DNA of 64,000 nt, taken from assembly GCA_963772445.1 (NCBI GenBank), contig CAVYXK010000004.1, positions 248,001 to 312,000 on the forward strand, read 5' to 3'. The first letter of the stretch is position 1; every line of letters begins with the position of its first letter. The translations under genes and the position numbers were made by a program. Below the pieces are notes generated by a model. The model was not told the DNA's origin and made no database searches. It saw only the letters and a list, made by a program, of their open reading frames with translations. Source of the DNA: CAVYXK01 sp963772445 (lineage in GTDB: Bacteria; Pseudomonadota; Alphaproteobacteria; Acetobacterales; Acetobacteraceae). Below are positions 46,456 through 54,908 of this stretch, piece by piece.

Positions 46456-47201
46456 CCAGAGAGCCAGCGCCGAAAGATGCTGAACCGTCGGGACGCGGCG
46501 CGAGCCGGGCCGCCTTCGTGGCCCGCTTGCAGGCGATCCTGCGGCACTGGCCGAGCGCCGACCGGCTGGCCCGGGCGGTCGGGGTATCGCCGTCGGCATT
46601 CCGGAAATGGCTTCGCGGGGAGGCCGAGCCAAGTCGCGAGCGCTTGGTGGCCTTGGCCGACGCGACCTCGGTCAGCATCGCGTGGCTCACCAAAGGCGAG
46701 GGACCGGAGCCACAATTTCAGGGCGTGCCGAGTACCGAGCGTGGGGTACCGGCGACGGCGGCCAATGGCACGCTCGATCTGCGCCGGTTCGTGGTGTTGC
46801 CCAAACGAAGCGAGGCGGCGGCGGCCGGCGCGGGGACGCCACAGCCGCCGAACACTCGGAGCGAGTTCATCGCCTTCGGCCATGACTGGATCCGTGATAC
46901 GTTCGGGCTGGAGCCGACCGACCTTTTGCTCGAGGCAGCGGTGGGCGAATCGATGCAGCCCACGATCCGCGACAACGATCTGTTGTTGATCGATGTCACC
47001 GACCGCAAGCTGCGCGAATTCGGGATCTATGTGTTGGAGTTTCAGGGAGAGCGCCTGGTCAAGCGGGTGCAGCGCAAACTCGACGGCAGTCTGTTGCTGA
47101 TCAGCGACAACGCGATCTATGAGCCCGAGCGGATTCCAGCCGAGCGAGCCCACGAGGTGGGCGTGGTCGGTCGGGTTGTATGGGGCGGCGGGCGAATTTG
47201 A
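46446..47201 (+). CDS. HTH/S24 LexA-like phage-type repressor
   Basis: The 251-residue protein has an N-terminal XRE-type helix-turn-helix (WPSADRLARAVGVSPSAFRK, GEAEPSRERLVALADATSVS). The C-terminal S24 self-cleaving domain has the nucleophile Ser in VGESMQPTIRDNDLLLID and the Lys in ERLVKRVQRK. It resembles Mu-like and lambdoid repressors inactivated after DNA damage. No other phage gene is nearby apart from the gutted Ner-like frame, so it is either a prophage remnant or domesticated. Confidence 0.88.
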   Translation: MSRPREPAPKDAEPSGRGASRAAFVARLQAILRHWPSADRLARAVGVSPSAFRKWLRGEAEPSRERLVALADATSVSIAWLTKGEGPEPQFQGVPSTERGVPATAANGTLDLRRFVVLPKRSEAAAAGAGTPQPPNTRSEFIAFGHDWIRDTFGLEPTDLLLEAAVGESMQPTIRDNDLLLIDVTDRKLREFGIYVLEFQGERLVKRVQRKLDGSLLLISDNAIYEPERIPAERAHEVGVVGRVVWGGGRI

Positions 47202-47410
47202 GGCCTGGGCATGACGGATTGGCGCGAATGCAAGTAATGTGGCCGGCCCAACGTGGTTGCGGAACTGTGCAGGCCCGAGTATCGCCGCGCCAGTGACAAG
47301 CTTGCGCCACGATCTACCGCTCTGTTCCCACGTACCCAGCGACCTTAACGCACGGCGTGACGCCCCAGCTTGTGATCCGATAGACTATACCGGGTAAAGG
47401 AGTGCCCCAA

Positions 47411-47698
47411 ATGAGAAAGATCATCGCGCCGACTGCGGCGGCGCTCGGAGTGGCTCTGGCGGTCTCCGGCTGCACCAATCCCTACAGCCCGGGGCAGCGT
47501 GCGGCGGGAGGCGCTCTGATCGGAGCCGGGACCGGGGCGGCGATCGGCGGCATTGCCGGCGGTGGCGAGGGGGCGGGGATTGGTGCGCTGGTCGGCGGAG
47601 CGGTTGGTGCCGCCGTCGGCGCCGCCACCACGCCAGCCCCGCCGCACCGGGCCTATGGCTACGCCCCGCCGCCCCCGCCGCCGCCATACGGGTACTAA
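47411..47698 (+). CDS. Glycine-zipper lipoprotein
   Basis: The 95-residue protein has a lipoprotein signal (TAAALGVALAVSGCTNPYSP; Cys after VSG). A glycine-zipper membrane segment (GGALIGAGTGAAIGGIAGG, GALVGGAVGAAVGAA) and a Pro/Tyr-rich tail follow (YAPPPPPPPYGY). It resembles OmpA-associated or SlyB/YMGG-like outer-membrane lipoproteins. ATG 47411 follows AAAGGAGTGCCCCAA. It is probably an envelope stress or integrity protein. Confidence 0.8.
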   Translation: MRKIIAPTAAALGVALAVSGCTNPYSPGQRAAGGALIGAGTGAAIGGIAGGGEGAGIGALVGGAVGAAVGAATTPAPPHRAYGYAPPPPPPPYGY

Positions 47699-47740
47699 CG
47701 CGCTCAAGCGCTGGCGACGCGATGCCCCTTTCTGCGGCGA

Positions 47741-47781
47741 CCCCTCCCCTGCCCCCTCCCGCAAGGGGAGGGGGAGTGTTA
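47741..47781. repeat. Half-copy of the GC-rich palindromic element
   Basis: CCCCTCCCGCAAGGGGAGGG and the following GGGAGTGTTAG match the right arm of the element at 38518, preceded by CCCCTCCCCTGCC. It lies between the convergent lipoprotein and LLM genes, where it can form a hairpin and act as a terminator. Confidence 0.65.
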
Positions 47782-47793
47782 GCGTTGCCCTCC

Positions 47794-48807
47794 CTATACT
47801 GCCTGGCAGACGGCGGGGAACACGTCTTCGGCGAGAATCTGCACCTGCTCCAACGCCACGCTGTTCGGCATGCCCGGCAAATGGATACCAACCAGGATAT
47901 AGTTGCAGTGGATCCGGCGACACACGGCAGCCAACTGTTCGGCCACCTCGGCTGCTGTGCCAAGCAGAAACCGATCCGCCATCAGCGCATCGAAGCCAAC
48001 GTCGAACCGGTCGCTGCCCGGCACGTCCTTGTCCTGGCCCCAGGCACTGTAGGCGCGATACTTCGCTTCCAACCAAGGACGGGCGAGCCCGATCGCCTCG
48101 GCGCGCGAGCCCGCCACGAACACTTCACGCATCAGCGGCAACTCCGCCGGGAACGGTTTGCCGCAGCGGTCCAGCTCGCGCCGATACAGGTCCATCTGCC
48201 GCTCCAGCGTTTCCAGGCGATTGTGCGGGTTGATGAACCAGGCATCGGCAATCCGCGCGGCGCGCTGGATGCCGGCATCGGCATTGGCGCCGATCCAAAG
48301 CGGCGGCGCCGGCTGTTGCACCGGTTTGACCGAGCAATTGGCATCGTCGAGCTCGAAATGCGAGCCGGTCATCGTGACCAACTCTTCGGTCCACAGGCGG
48401 CGGATCGCGGTGAGGTTTTCCTCGAAGCGCCGCACCCGCTCTTTCGCCGTGGTGCCGAACGCCTTGAACTCCACCTCGCGATAGCCGAGCCCGGCGCCGA
48501 AGATCAGCTTGCCGCCTGACATCACGTCGAGCGTGGCAAGCTGTTCGGCAAGATCGAGCGGCTTGTGCAACGGCAGCAGCACGACGCCGCACAACAGGCG
48601 CAGCCGGGGCGCCAAGGCGGCGACCTGCGCGAGGAAGGGGATCTGCTGGACCATCTGGTAAGGCCGCGAGCTGTAATGCACGCCCTTGCCGACCAAGTCG
48701 AAGCTCAGCGCCTCGGCGCGACACGCCAGCGCAAGGTCGTCGGCGTGACGCAGCCGCATGTCCTCGCCCGCCTTGTGCTGGCCACGCATCAGGAGACCGA
48801 ATTTCAT
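47794..48807 (-). CDS. LLM-class flavin-dependent oxidoreductase (luciferase-like)
   Basis: The 337-residue TIM-barrel protein starts MKFGLLMRGQHKAGEDMRLR. It contains LAQVAALAPRLRLLCGVVLL, LAEQLATLDVMSGGKLIFG, GLGYREVEFKAFGTTAKER and PPLWIGANADAGIQRAARIA, all typical of F420/FMN-dependent luciferase-like monooxygenases. The ATG 48807 gives the usual length; the longer frame upstream has no homology. It follows the carboxymuconolactone-decarboxylase gene by 37 bases, suggesting a two-gene catabolic operon. The substrate is unknown. Confidence 0.9.
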   Translation of the reverse strand: MKFGLLMRGQHKAGEDMRLRHADDLALACRAEALSFDLVGKGVHYSSRPYQMVQQIPFLAQVAALAPRLRLLCGVVLLPLHKPLDLAEQLATLDVMSGGKLIFGAGLGYREVEFKAFGTTAKERVRRFEENLTAIRRLWTEELVTMTGSHFELDDANCSVKPVQQPAPPLWIGANADAGIQRAARIADAWFINPHNRLETLERQMDLYRRELDRCGKPFPAELPLMREVFVAGSRAEAIGLARPWLEAKYRAYSAWGQDKDVPGSDRFDVGFDALMADRFLLGTAAEVAEQLAAVCRRIHCNYILVGIHLPGMPNSVALEQVQILAEDVFPAVCQAV

Positions 48808-48844
48808 CGCCTGGGCTCTCCCCTCGGCGCAGCCGATTCCGCCA

Positions 48845-49261
48845 TCAGCCGCCCGCCTTTGCATCCACTTCTTTGAAGACGTCGCTGGCGATGCGGAACG
48901 CCTCAAGGCACGCGGGGATGCCGCAATAGGCGCCCGTCTGCAGCAGGATCTCCTTGATCTCGTCGCGGCTGACGCCATTGGTCAGTGCGGCACGCAGATG
49001 AAGCCGCAGCTCGGCGCCCCGGTTCAGCGCAACCAGCATGGCGATATTCACGATGCTGCGCGTCTTTCGCGGCAGGCCGGGCCGGGTCCAGATCGTGCCC
49101 CAGGCAACTTCCGTGGTAAGCTGCTGGAACGCGGCGTTGAAATCGTCGGCGCGCGCCAGCGAGCCATCGACATAATCGGCACCGAGCACTTCGCGACGCA
49201 CTGCGAGCCCCTTCTTGAACAGCTTGCTCTGGTACTCGGGGCGGTTCGGAATCTCCGGCAT
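48845..49261 (-). CDS. Carboxymuconolactone decarboxylase family protein
   Basis: The 138-residue protein has the PcaC-like pattern GLAVRREVLGADYVDGSLAR, RPGLPRKTRSIVNIAMLVAL and LRAALTNGVSRDEIKEILLQ, ending TGAYCGIPACLEAFRIA. This all-helical fold forms hexamers acting on lactones or as peroxidases. It lacks the second Cys of AhpD-type enzymes, so decarboxylase-like chemistry is more likely. It is the first gene of the unit with the LLM oxidoreductase. Confidence 0.88.
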   Translation of the reverse strand: MPEIPNRPEYQSKLFKKGLAVRREVLGADYVDGSLARADDFNAAFQQLTTEVAWGTIWTRPGLPRKTRSIVNIAMLVALNRGAELRLHLRAALTNGVSRDEIKEILLQTGAYCGIPACLEAFRIASDVFKEVDAKAGG

Positions 49262-49378
49262 CGGTTGCCTCCTGTCGTGCGAGAGCCGAGACGGTAAAGA
49301 TTGCCCCCACCAGCGGCAAGCCGGTTCACTTGGCGCAGGACGTGACCTATGCATGCGCCACATAAGAAGGAGCGTTGC

Positions 49379-50752
49379 ATGCCCGCACTGCGCTCGTGCC
49401 TCAGGCTAACCGGAGTCGCGCTCGTCGCCGTCGTCTTGCTGGGACTATCGCCGGCAATTGGCCAGCCAACTGGGTCCAGTGCAAAGATGATTGCCGCACT
49501 GCTCCCGGAGGTCGTGAACCTTTCCGTCACGAAATATGACAAACCGCCGGCTGCCACCGGGAACATGATCAGCCAGCCCTCGATCAAGGAGGACAAGGCG
49601 CAGGCCTCGGGCTTCATCATCGATTCGTCCGGCCTTATCGTCACGAACCGACACGCGGTGGGAGATGCGGCGGAGATCACAGTCACCCTGAACGACGGCA
49701 CGCGCTTGCGAGGCACAGTGCTCACCGCGGTGACGCAGAGCGATATCGCCTTGCTGAAGGTGAATGCCGAACGGCCATTGCCGTCGGTAAAATTCGGCGA
49801 CAGCGACAAGCTGTGCCCGGGTGACCCCGGTTACGTAATCGGCAATCCCTTCGGCTTCGACAGCACAATCACATCAGGGATTGTCAGCGCACTGGACCGT
49901 GACATGCCGGAGAGCGAGACCGGCTCGTTCATCCAGACCGATGCTGCCTTGAATCGCGGCAATTCCGGCGGCCCGATATTCAATCAGCATGGCGAAGTTA
50001 TTGCCATCAGCACGGCCCTGTACAGTGCCGCTCCGGACACCGGATTCGTCGGCATCGGCTACGCCATTCCCGCCAATGACGCACGATTTATCATTAATCG
50101 CCTTCGTGCCAATGGCCAAGTAAAGCTGGGCTGGATCGGCGCTCAGGTGCAAGCGGTCACCACGGATATTGCTGCTGCTGTCGGCCTTGCTACGCCCGCT
50201 GGCTCGATCGTGCTTGACGTTGGCAGTGATTCGCCCGCAACGCATGCCGGGTTGAGCCCCGGCGACATCATCCTGAAGATCGATGACAGGTCTGTCTTGA
50301 ACCCGCGGATCCTCAATCGCGAGATCGCCGAAAGCCGCATTGTCAGTACCGTCGCCCTCAGGGTATGGCGTGACAGGGCACTGCAAGTACTGCCGGTCAC
50401 TATTGGGGAATCTCCCGCCGATTTAACGGGAGCAAAAACCGCCACCGGGGAAGTTCGGCAACAGCCGCGCGTCGCACGCGATGATCTCGGCCTTGTGGTG
50501 GGCCCGATCACGGAGGAGATCATGCAGGAGCTCGGTCTGGCGCCCGGGCCAAGCGCCGGCGTCGCTGTCCGACGGGTCGTGGCAAACAGCGTGGCTGACG
50601 ATCATGGCATTGCGCGGGGATCGCTGATCCTGAACATCGATCGCCAGCCGGTGACATCATCGTCCGACCTGCAGCAACGTATCGATGCTGCGCGAAGCGA
50701 GCGGCGGGGCTTTCTCCTGCTTCTGCTTCGGAACCGGTCGGGACTGCACTAG
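49379..50752 (+). CDS. HtrA/DegP-family periplasmic serine protease
   Basis: A signal peptide (LTGVALVAVVLLGLSPAIG) is followed by the trypsin-like domain with the full triad: His in IVTNRHAVGDA, Asp in TQSDIALLKV and Ser in NRGNSGGPIFNQHG. Two PDZ domains follow (GWIGAQVQAVTTDIAA, GLSPGDIILKIDD; GVAVRRVVANSVADDHGI). The 457-residue length is standard. It degrades misfolded envelope proteins. ATG 49379 lies behind AAGGAG; the gene diverges from the decarboxylase gene. Confidence 0.93.
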   Translation: MPALRSCLRLTGVALVAVVLLGLSPAIGQPTGSSAKMIAALLPEVVNLSVTKYDKPPAATGNMISQPSIKEDKAQASGFIIDSSGLIVTNRHAVGDAAEITVTLNDGTRLRGTVLTAVTQSDIALLKVNAERPLPSVKFGDSDKLCPGDPGYVIGNPFGFDSTITSGIVSALDRDMPESETGSFIQTDAALNRGNSGGPIFNQHGEVIAISTALYSAAPDTGFVGIGYAIPANDARFIINRLRANGQVKLGWIGAQVQAVTTDIAAAVGLATPAGSIVLDVGSDSPATHAGLSPGDIILKIDDRSVLNPRILNREIAESRIVSTVALRVWRDRALQVLPVTIGESPADLTGAKTATGEVRQQPRVARDDLGLVVGPITEEIMQELGLAPGPSAGVAVRRVVANSVADDHGIARGSLILNIDRQPVTSSSDLQQRIDAARSERRGFLLLLLRNRSGLH

Positions 50753-50819
50753 GTATCCCTGCCGCTAGTGCCCTGAGATAGATGCATGTGCGTGACTCAC
50801 TTTCGCGGAGGAGACCGCA

Positions 50820-51614
50820 ATGGCCAATGTGACATATGAAGTACTGGCGCTGCGCTACGGCATCTTCGATGGACGACGGCAGTATCAGAACTATCTGATG
50901 CCGGACGATCACGCCGCGCCTGACCCGCTCGACTTCTTCGTGTTTGCGATCCGCGGCGGTGGCCGCACCATCGTCATGGATACGGGGTTCAACCCCGCCT
51001 CAGCCAAGCGTCGCGGGCGGGAGCTGCTGTGCACGCCGGCCGAGGCGCTACGGCGGGCCGGGATCGACCCCGCCGACGTGAAGGACGTCATCCTGACGCA
51101 TATGCACTGGGATCATGCGGGCGGTATGGAGTATTTCCCTGCCGCGACATTTCACATCCAGGCGGAGGAGATGGCGTATTGCACCGGGCCCTGCATGTGC
51201 CAGCCGTTCATGCGACGGCCCTTCGACGTGGAGGACGTGCAGAGCGCGATCCGGGCACTCTATGCCGACCGACTGAAGGTGCATGAAGGAACGGTCGAGA
51301 TCGCGCCGGATGTGACCTTGCACCTGATCGGCGGGCATTCGGGTGGCATCCAGTCGGTACGCGTGCCGACCGCGCGTGGATGGGTCGTGCTGGCCGGGGA
51401 TGCGGCGCATCTCTGGGGCAATATCCGCCGGCGCAACCCGTTCCCGGTGGTGGTCGATGTGGCGCGGATGCTACGCGGGTTCGACACACTGAACGCATTG
51501 GCTGACGGGCCGGACCATGTGATCCCCGGACACGACCCTCTGATCCTGAAGCGCTTCCCGCCGCTGGGGGAGAACAAGGAGATCGTGCAGCTTCACCTGC
51601 TGCCGATCGGGTAG
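50820..51614 (+). CDS. Metallo-beta-lactamase-fold hydrolase, AHL-lactonase-like
   Basis: The 264-residue protein has the dinuclear zinc site HMHWDHAGG, the later ligands GGHSGGIQSV, AGDAAHLW and IPGHD, and the N-terminal strand VMDTGFNPA. Overall spacing resembles AiiA/AttM N-acyl homoserine lactonases and related lactonases. A quorum-quenching or lactone catabolic role is plausible but not shown. GGAGGAGACC-type sequence (CGGAGGAGACCGCA) precedes the ATG. Confidence 0.87.
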   Translation: MANVTYEVLALRYGIFDGRRQYQNYLMPDDHAAPDPLDFFVFAIRGGGRTIVMDTGFNPASAKRRGRELLCTPAEALRRAGIDPADVKDVILTHMHWDHAGGMEYFPAATFHIQAEEMAYCTGPCMCQPFMRRPFDVEDVQSAIRALYADRLKVHEGTVEIAPDVTLHLIGGHSGGIQSVRVPTARGWVVLAGDAAHLWGNIRRRNPFPVVVDVARMLRGFDTLNALADGPDHVIPGHDPLILKRFPPLGENKEIVQLHLLPIG

Positions 51615-51618
51615 AGAT

Positions 51619-52302
51619 TCACGTGTCGCTTCGATTCGGCGCGGCCGCTCCTGCGAGCCACTGCGCCAGGACCCTCGGCGCATCAGAGAGGAACTGCTCG
51701 AACGCCGGGAGGGGCCTGACACTCTGCTGCAACTGCTGGGGAAGGCTCGGCAGCATCAGACGCAGCCGGGTCGTCGCCTGCGCGAGAGCGCGCGGGGAGC
51801 AGACCGCCAACGCTGCATCGACAGCGCCGCGATCGATCCGCAGCATCACGGCAAGGTCAAACGCGTCGCGCACGGCAAGCGAGTGGCCACGGAACTGGAG
51901 TTTCTTAGCCAACACCTCCTCCGCCGTCTGCGCAGCGACGATGCAGCCTTCGATCTCTTCCGAGAGCGTCCCCGGGGAGGTCAGGACGGGAGCCGCGATA
52001 AAGTCGATATCACCGCGCGAGGTCGAGAGTTTCACGCTCTCGCTGCTTTCGACGTAATCGTTGGCCAGGCGGGCGGCTGCCTCGTTGAGCCGGGGCGACA
52101 GCCATAACAGGGCCTGAACGTCGGTGATGAAGATGTCGATGTCGTAGGATATGCGGTGCCCATAGAGGTGCGCGAGGCGCGTGCCACCGCCCCAGCTCCA
52201 GGCGACGCGATGGGGCAGCGCGCTGTCTTCGATCAGCGCGACAGCGCTAGTGAGGAGTTCGGGCCAGTGCGAATCCGGCCATCTCTTCGATCCAGGCGCC
52301 AT
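51619..52302 (-). CDS. AbiEii/AbiGii-like nucleotidyltransferase
   Basis: The 227-residue protein has the minimal nucleotidyltransferase motif WSWGGGTRLAHLYGHRISYD followed by DIDIFITD, then TSRGDIDFIAAPVL and EEVLAKKLQFRGHSLAVRD. This is the AbiEii/COG4849 layout. Family toxins nucleotidylate tRNAs or block translation. The gene overlaps the end of the upstream 96-residue gene by 56 bases, as in toxin-antitoxin pairs. Which partner is toxic is inferred. Confidence 0.82.
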   Translation of the reverse strand: MAPGSKRWPDSHWPELLTSAVALIEDSALPHRVAWSWGGGTRLAHLYGHRISYDIDIFITDVQALLWLSPRLNEAAARLANDYVESSESVKLSTSRGDIDFIAAPVLTSPGTLSEEIEGCIVAAQTAEEVLAKKLQFRGHSLAVRDAFDLAVMLRIDRGAVDAALAVCSPRALAQATTRLRLMLPSLPQQLQQSVRPLPAFEQFLSDAPRVLAQWLAGAAAPNRSDT

Positions 52303-52537
52303 TCCGCCCTCCCAGATGCGGCACCCGCCGCGCCGCAGCGGCCAGATCCTGCCAGGTGATCCAGCCTGCCCCGACCAGTTCCATCAAGAGGGAGCGCGGC
52401 GCCTCTTCGAGTAGGATGCGGACCTGCGCCTGTCCGGGTCTCGCTTCGTCCAGCAGGGCGGCATGCAATTCGGCAGCGGTGATCCGCCGCCGGGTGGCGG
52501 TGTTGACCAGGTTCAGGGCCAGCGAAACCACGCTCAT
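52247..52537 (-). CDS. Small partner of the AbiEii-like nucleotidyltransferase
   Basis: The 96-residue helical protein (LALNLVNTATRRRITAAELH, EEAPRSLLMELVGAGWITWQ, ARRVPHLGGRNGAWIEEMAG) has no recognised domain. Its stop lies inside the following nucleotidyltransferase gene, so the two are translationally coupled. By position it would be the antitoxin of a type IV-like pair, but it lacks the winged-helix features of AbiEi. An alternative is a DNA-binding or adaptor protein. Confidence 0.6.
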   Translation of the reverse strand: MSVVSLALNLVNTATRRRITAAELHAALLDEARPGQAQVRILLEEAPRSLLMELVGAGWITWQDLAAAARRVPHLGGRNGAWIEEMAGFALARTPH

Positions 52538-52581
52538 TTGGGCAATTCACCTGGGGCGCCGCGAGTGAGGCGTCAATGTGG

Positions 52582-53490
52582 TCAGGGCCAGCGCACCTCG
52601 GGCGGCAGGCTCATCAGGATCGCCTCGACGTTGCCGCCGGTGCGCAAGCCAAACAGCGTGCCACGGTCGTAGAGCAGGTTGAACTCGACGTAGCGGCCGC
52701 GGCGCACAAGCTGGTGCGCGCGGTCCGCCTGTGTCCACGGCGCATGCGTGCGCCGGCGAACGATGCGGGGGAACACCTCCAGGAACGCCGTCCCGACATC
52801 GCGGGTGAAGGCGAAGTCCGCGCTCGCATCACCGCTGAAATGGTGATCGAAGAAGATGCCGCCGACGCCACGCGGTTCGTTGCGATGCGGCAGGAAGAAG
52901 TAGCGGTCGCACCAGTCCTTGAAGGCTGGATAGCAACCAGGATCGTGGCAGTCACAGGCTGCGCGCAGGGCGGCGTGGAAGTCGGCCGCGTCGGCCACGG
53001 CCTCAGCCGTATCCGGCCGCATTGGCGTGAGGTCGGCGCCTCCCCCGAACCAGCCCCTGGTGGTGATCAGCATGCGCGTGTTCATGTGCGCCGCCGGCAC
53101 CATCGGGCTTGCCATATGCGCGACCAGGCTGATGCCGCTGGCCCAGAAACGCGGGTCCGTCTCGGCACCGGGGACCTGAGTGCGGAACTCCGGGGAGAAC
53201 ACGCCCCAGACGGTGGAGACGTTGACCCCGACCTTCTCGAACACCCGCCCACGCATGACGCTCATCACCCCACCGCCGCCATCGGCCCCGTCGTCCGTCG
53301 GCCGGGTCCAGGCCGTGCGGACGAAACGCCCCGGGGCAGGCGATCCGGCTACGTCCCCGCCGGCTGCTTTCTCGATTGCTTCGAATGCGGCGCACAGCCT
53401 GTCCCGCAGGGTCTCGAACCAGGTACGGGCCTCGGCTTTCAGCGCGGCATGCGGAGGCACGGCCGGGGGGGCTGGCTTCGGCTCAAACAT
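52582..53490 (-). CDS. hemF: Oxygen-dependent coproporphyrinogen III oxidase
   Basis: The 302-residue protein shows the HemF hallmarks MSVMRGRVFEKVGVNVSTVW, HMNTRMLITTRGWFGGGADL, PHRNEPRGVGGIFFDHHFSG, RRGRYVEFNLLYDRGTLFGL and the C-terminal SLPPEVRW. It decarboxylates coproporphyrinogen III with O2 in heme synthesis. It diverges from the cytochrome bc1 genes, matching heme supply with cytochrome production. ATG 53490 gives the conserved length. Confidence 0.95.
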   Translation of the reverse strand: MFEPKPAPPAVPPHAALKAEARTWFETLRDRLCAAFEAIEKAAGGDVAGSPAPGRFVRTAWTRPTDDGADGGGGVMSVMRGRVFEKVGVNVSTVWGVFSPEFRTQVPGAETDPRFWASGISLVAHMASPMVPAAHMNTRMLITTRGWFGGGADLTPMRPDTAEAVADAADFHAALRAACDCHDPGCYPAFKDWCDRYFFLPHRNEPRGVGGIFFDHHFSGDASADFAFTRDVGTAFLEVFPRIVRRRTHAPWTQADRAHQLVRRGRYVEFNLLYDRGTLFGLRTGGNVEAILMSLPPEVRWP

Positions 53491-53635
53491 CCGGTCTCTT
53501 CCCTTGACGCACCACAGTTCGCTCCGCCGCACAATGCGGAGCCGCGCCCCCGATCTTGCAAGCCGGCCGGTCGCGTTGCAAAACCCCTGTCGTCACGGAT
53601 CGGCGGACGCCGGTCAGCCTGCCGAAGGACCCACC

Positions 53636-54908
53636 ATGGCCGAGCTGCACAAGAGTGATTTCCAGAACCCTCTGCTCGCCTGGATCGATTCGCGCCTGCC
53701 GCTGCCCTCGCTGATGTACAAGGAATACGCGGCGTTCCCGACACCGAAGAACTTCAACTATTTTTGGAACTTCGGTGCGCTCGCCATGGTCATTATGGTG
53801 ATCATGATCGCGACCGGCGTGCTGCTGGCGATGAACTACCAGCCGAATGTCGGACTGGCGTTCGAACTCGGTGCAGCACATCATGCGGGACGTGAACTAC
53901 GGCTGGCTGTTGCGCTACATGCACGAGAACGGCGCATCGATGTTCTTTATCGTGACGTACATCCACATCCTGCGGGGCATGTACTACGGCTCGTATAAGG
54001 CGCCGCGCGAGCTGCTGTGGATACTGGGCGTGGTCATCCTGCTGATCCTCATGGCGACCGCCTTCATGGGCTACGTGCTGCCCTGGGGGCAGATGTCCTA
54101 TTGGGGTGCGACTGTCATCACCAACCTGTTCTCCGCCTTCCCGGTGGTCGGGCATGGCATCGTGACCTGGCTGTGGGGCGGCTACAGCGTCGATAACCCG
54201 ACGCTCAACCGTTTCTACTCGCTGCATTACCTGCTGCCGTTCGTGCTGGTGGCGGTGGTGTTCCTGCACGTCTGGGCGCTGCACATCACCGGGTCCAACA
54301 ACCCGCTCGGGATCGACGTGAAAAGCCCGCAGGACACGGTGCCGTTCCATCCCTATTACACCATCAAGGACAGCGTCGGCATCTGCGGCTTCCTGATTTT
54401 CTGGGCGCTGTTCGTATTCTTCTTCCCGAACGCGCTCGGCGATCCAAACAATTTCATCCAAGCCAACCCGTTGCAGACGCCAAGCGACATCGTGCCGGAG
54501 TGGTACTTCCTGCCGTTCTACGCCATGCTGCGCGCGGTGCCCGACAAGCTGGGCGGCGTATGCATCATGTTCGGCTCGATCCTGGTGCTGTTCTTCCTGC
54601 CCTGGCTCGATACCAGTCCGGTGCGCAGCGCGCGCTTCCGGCCGATTTTTCGGCAGGTCATCTGGGTGTGGGTGGCGGCGACGATCGTGCTGGGCGTGGT
54701 CGGCGCGCACCAGCCGATCGGCATCTGGGTGCCGATCGGGCGGGTTTGTACGCTTTACTACTATTTCCATTTCCTGGTGGTACTGCCGCTGCTCGGCGTG
54801 CTGGAGCGGCCGCTGCCGCTACCGGAGAGCATCAGTCGCGCGGTGCTTGGCGGCGGCGGAGGTCCGTTGCCGACCGGGGCCGCGGCGAAGCCGATGGAGA
54901 AGGCGTGA
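53636..54908 (+). CDS. petB: Cytochrome b of the bc1 complex, frameshifted
   Basis: The membrane subunit carries both hemes. Conserved segments include HIMRDVNYGWLLRYMHENGA, GQMSYWGATVITNLFSAFP, the Qo-site motif PEWYFLPFYAML and a heme-ligand helix with NRFYSLHYLLPFVLVAVV. The frame breaks at GAACTC (53864-53869); removing one A gives VGLAFDSVQHIMRDVN, exactly the family consensus. The repaired length is about 423 residues. The stop overlaps the cytochrome c1 start (TGATG). No Rieske gene lies upstream; hemF occupies that place. A sequence error is likely because the gene is respiratory and otherwise perfect. Confidence 0.93.
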
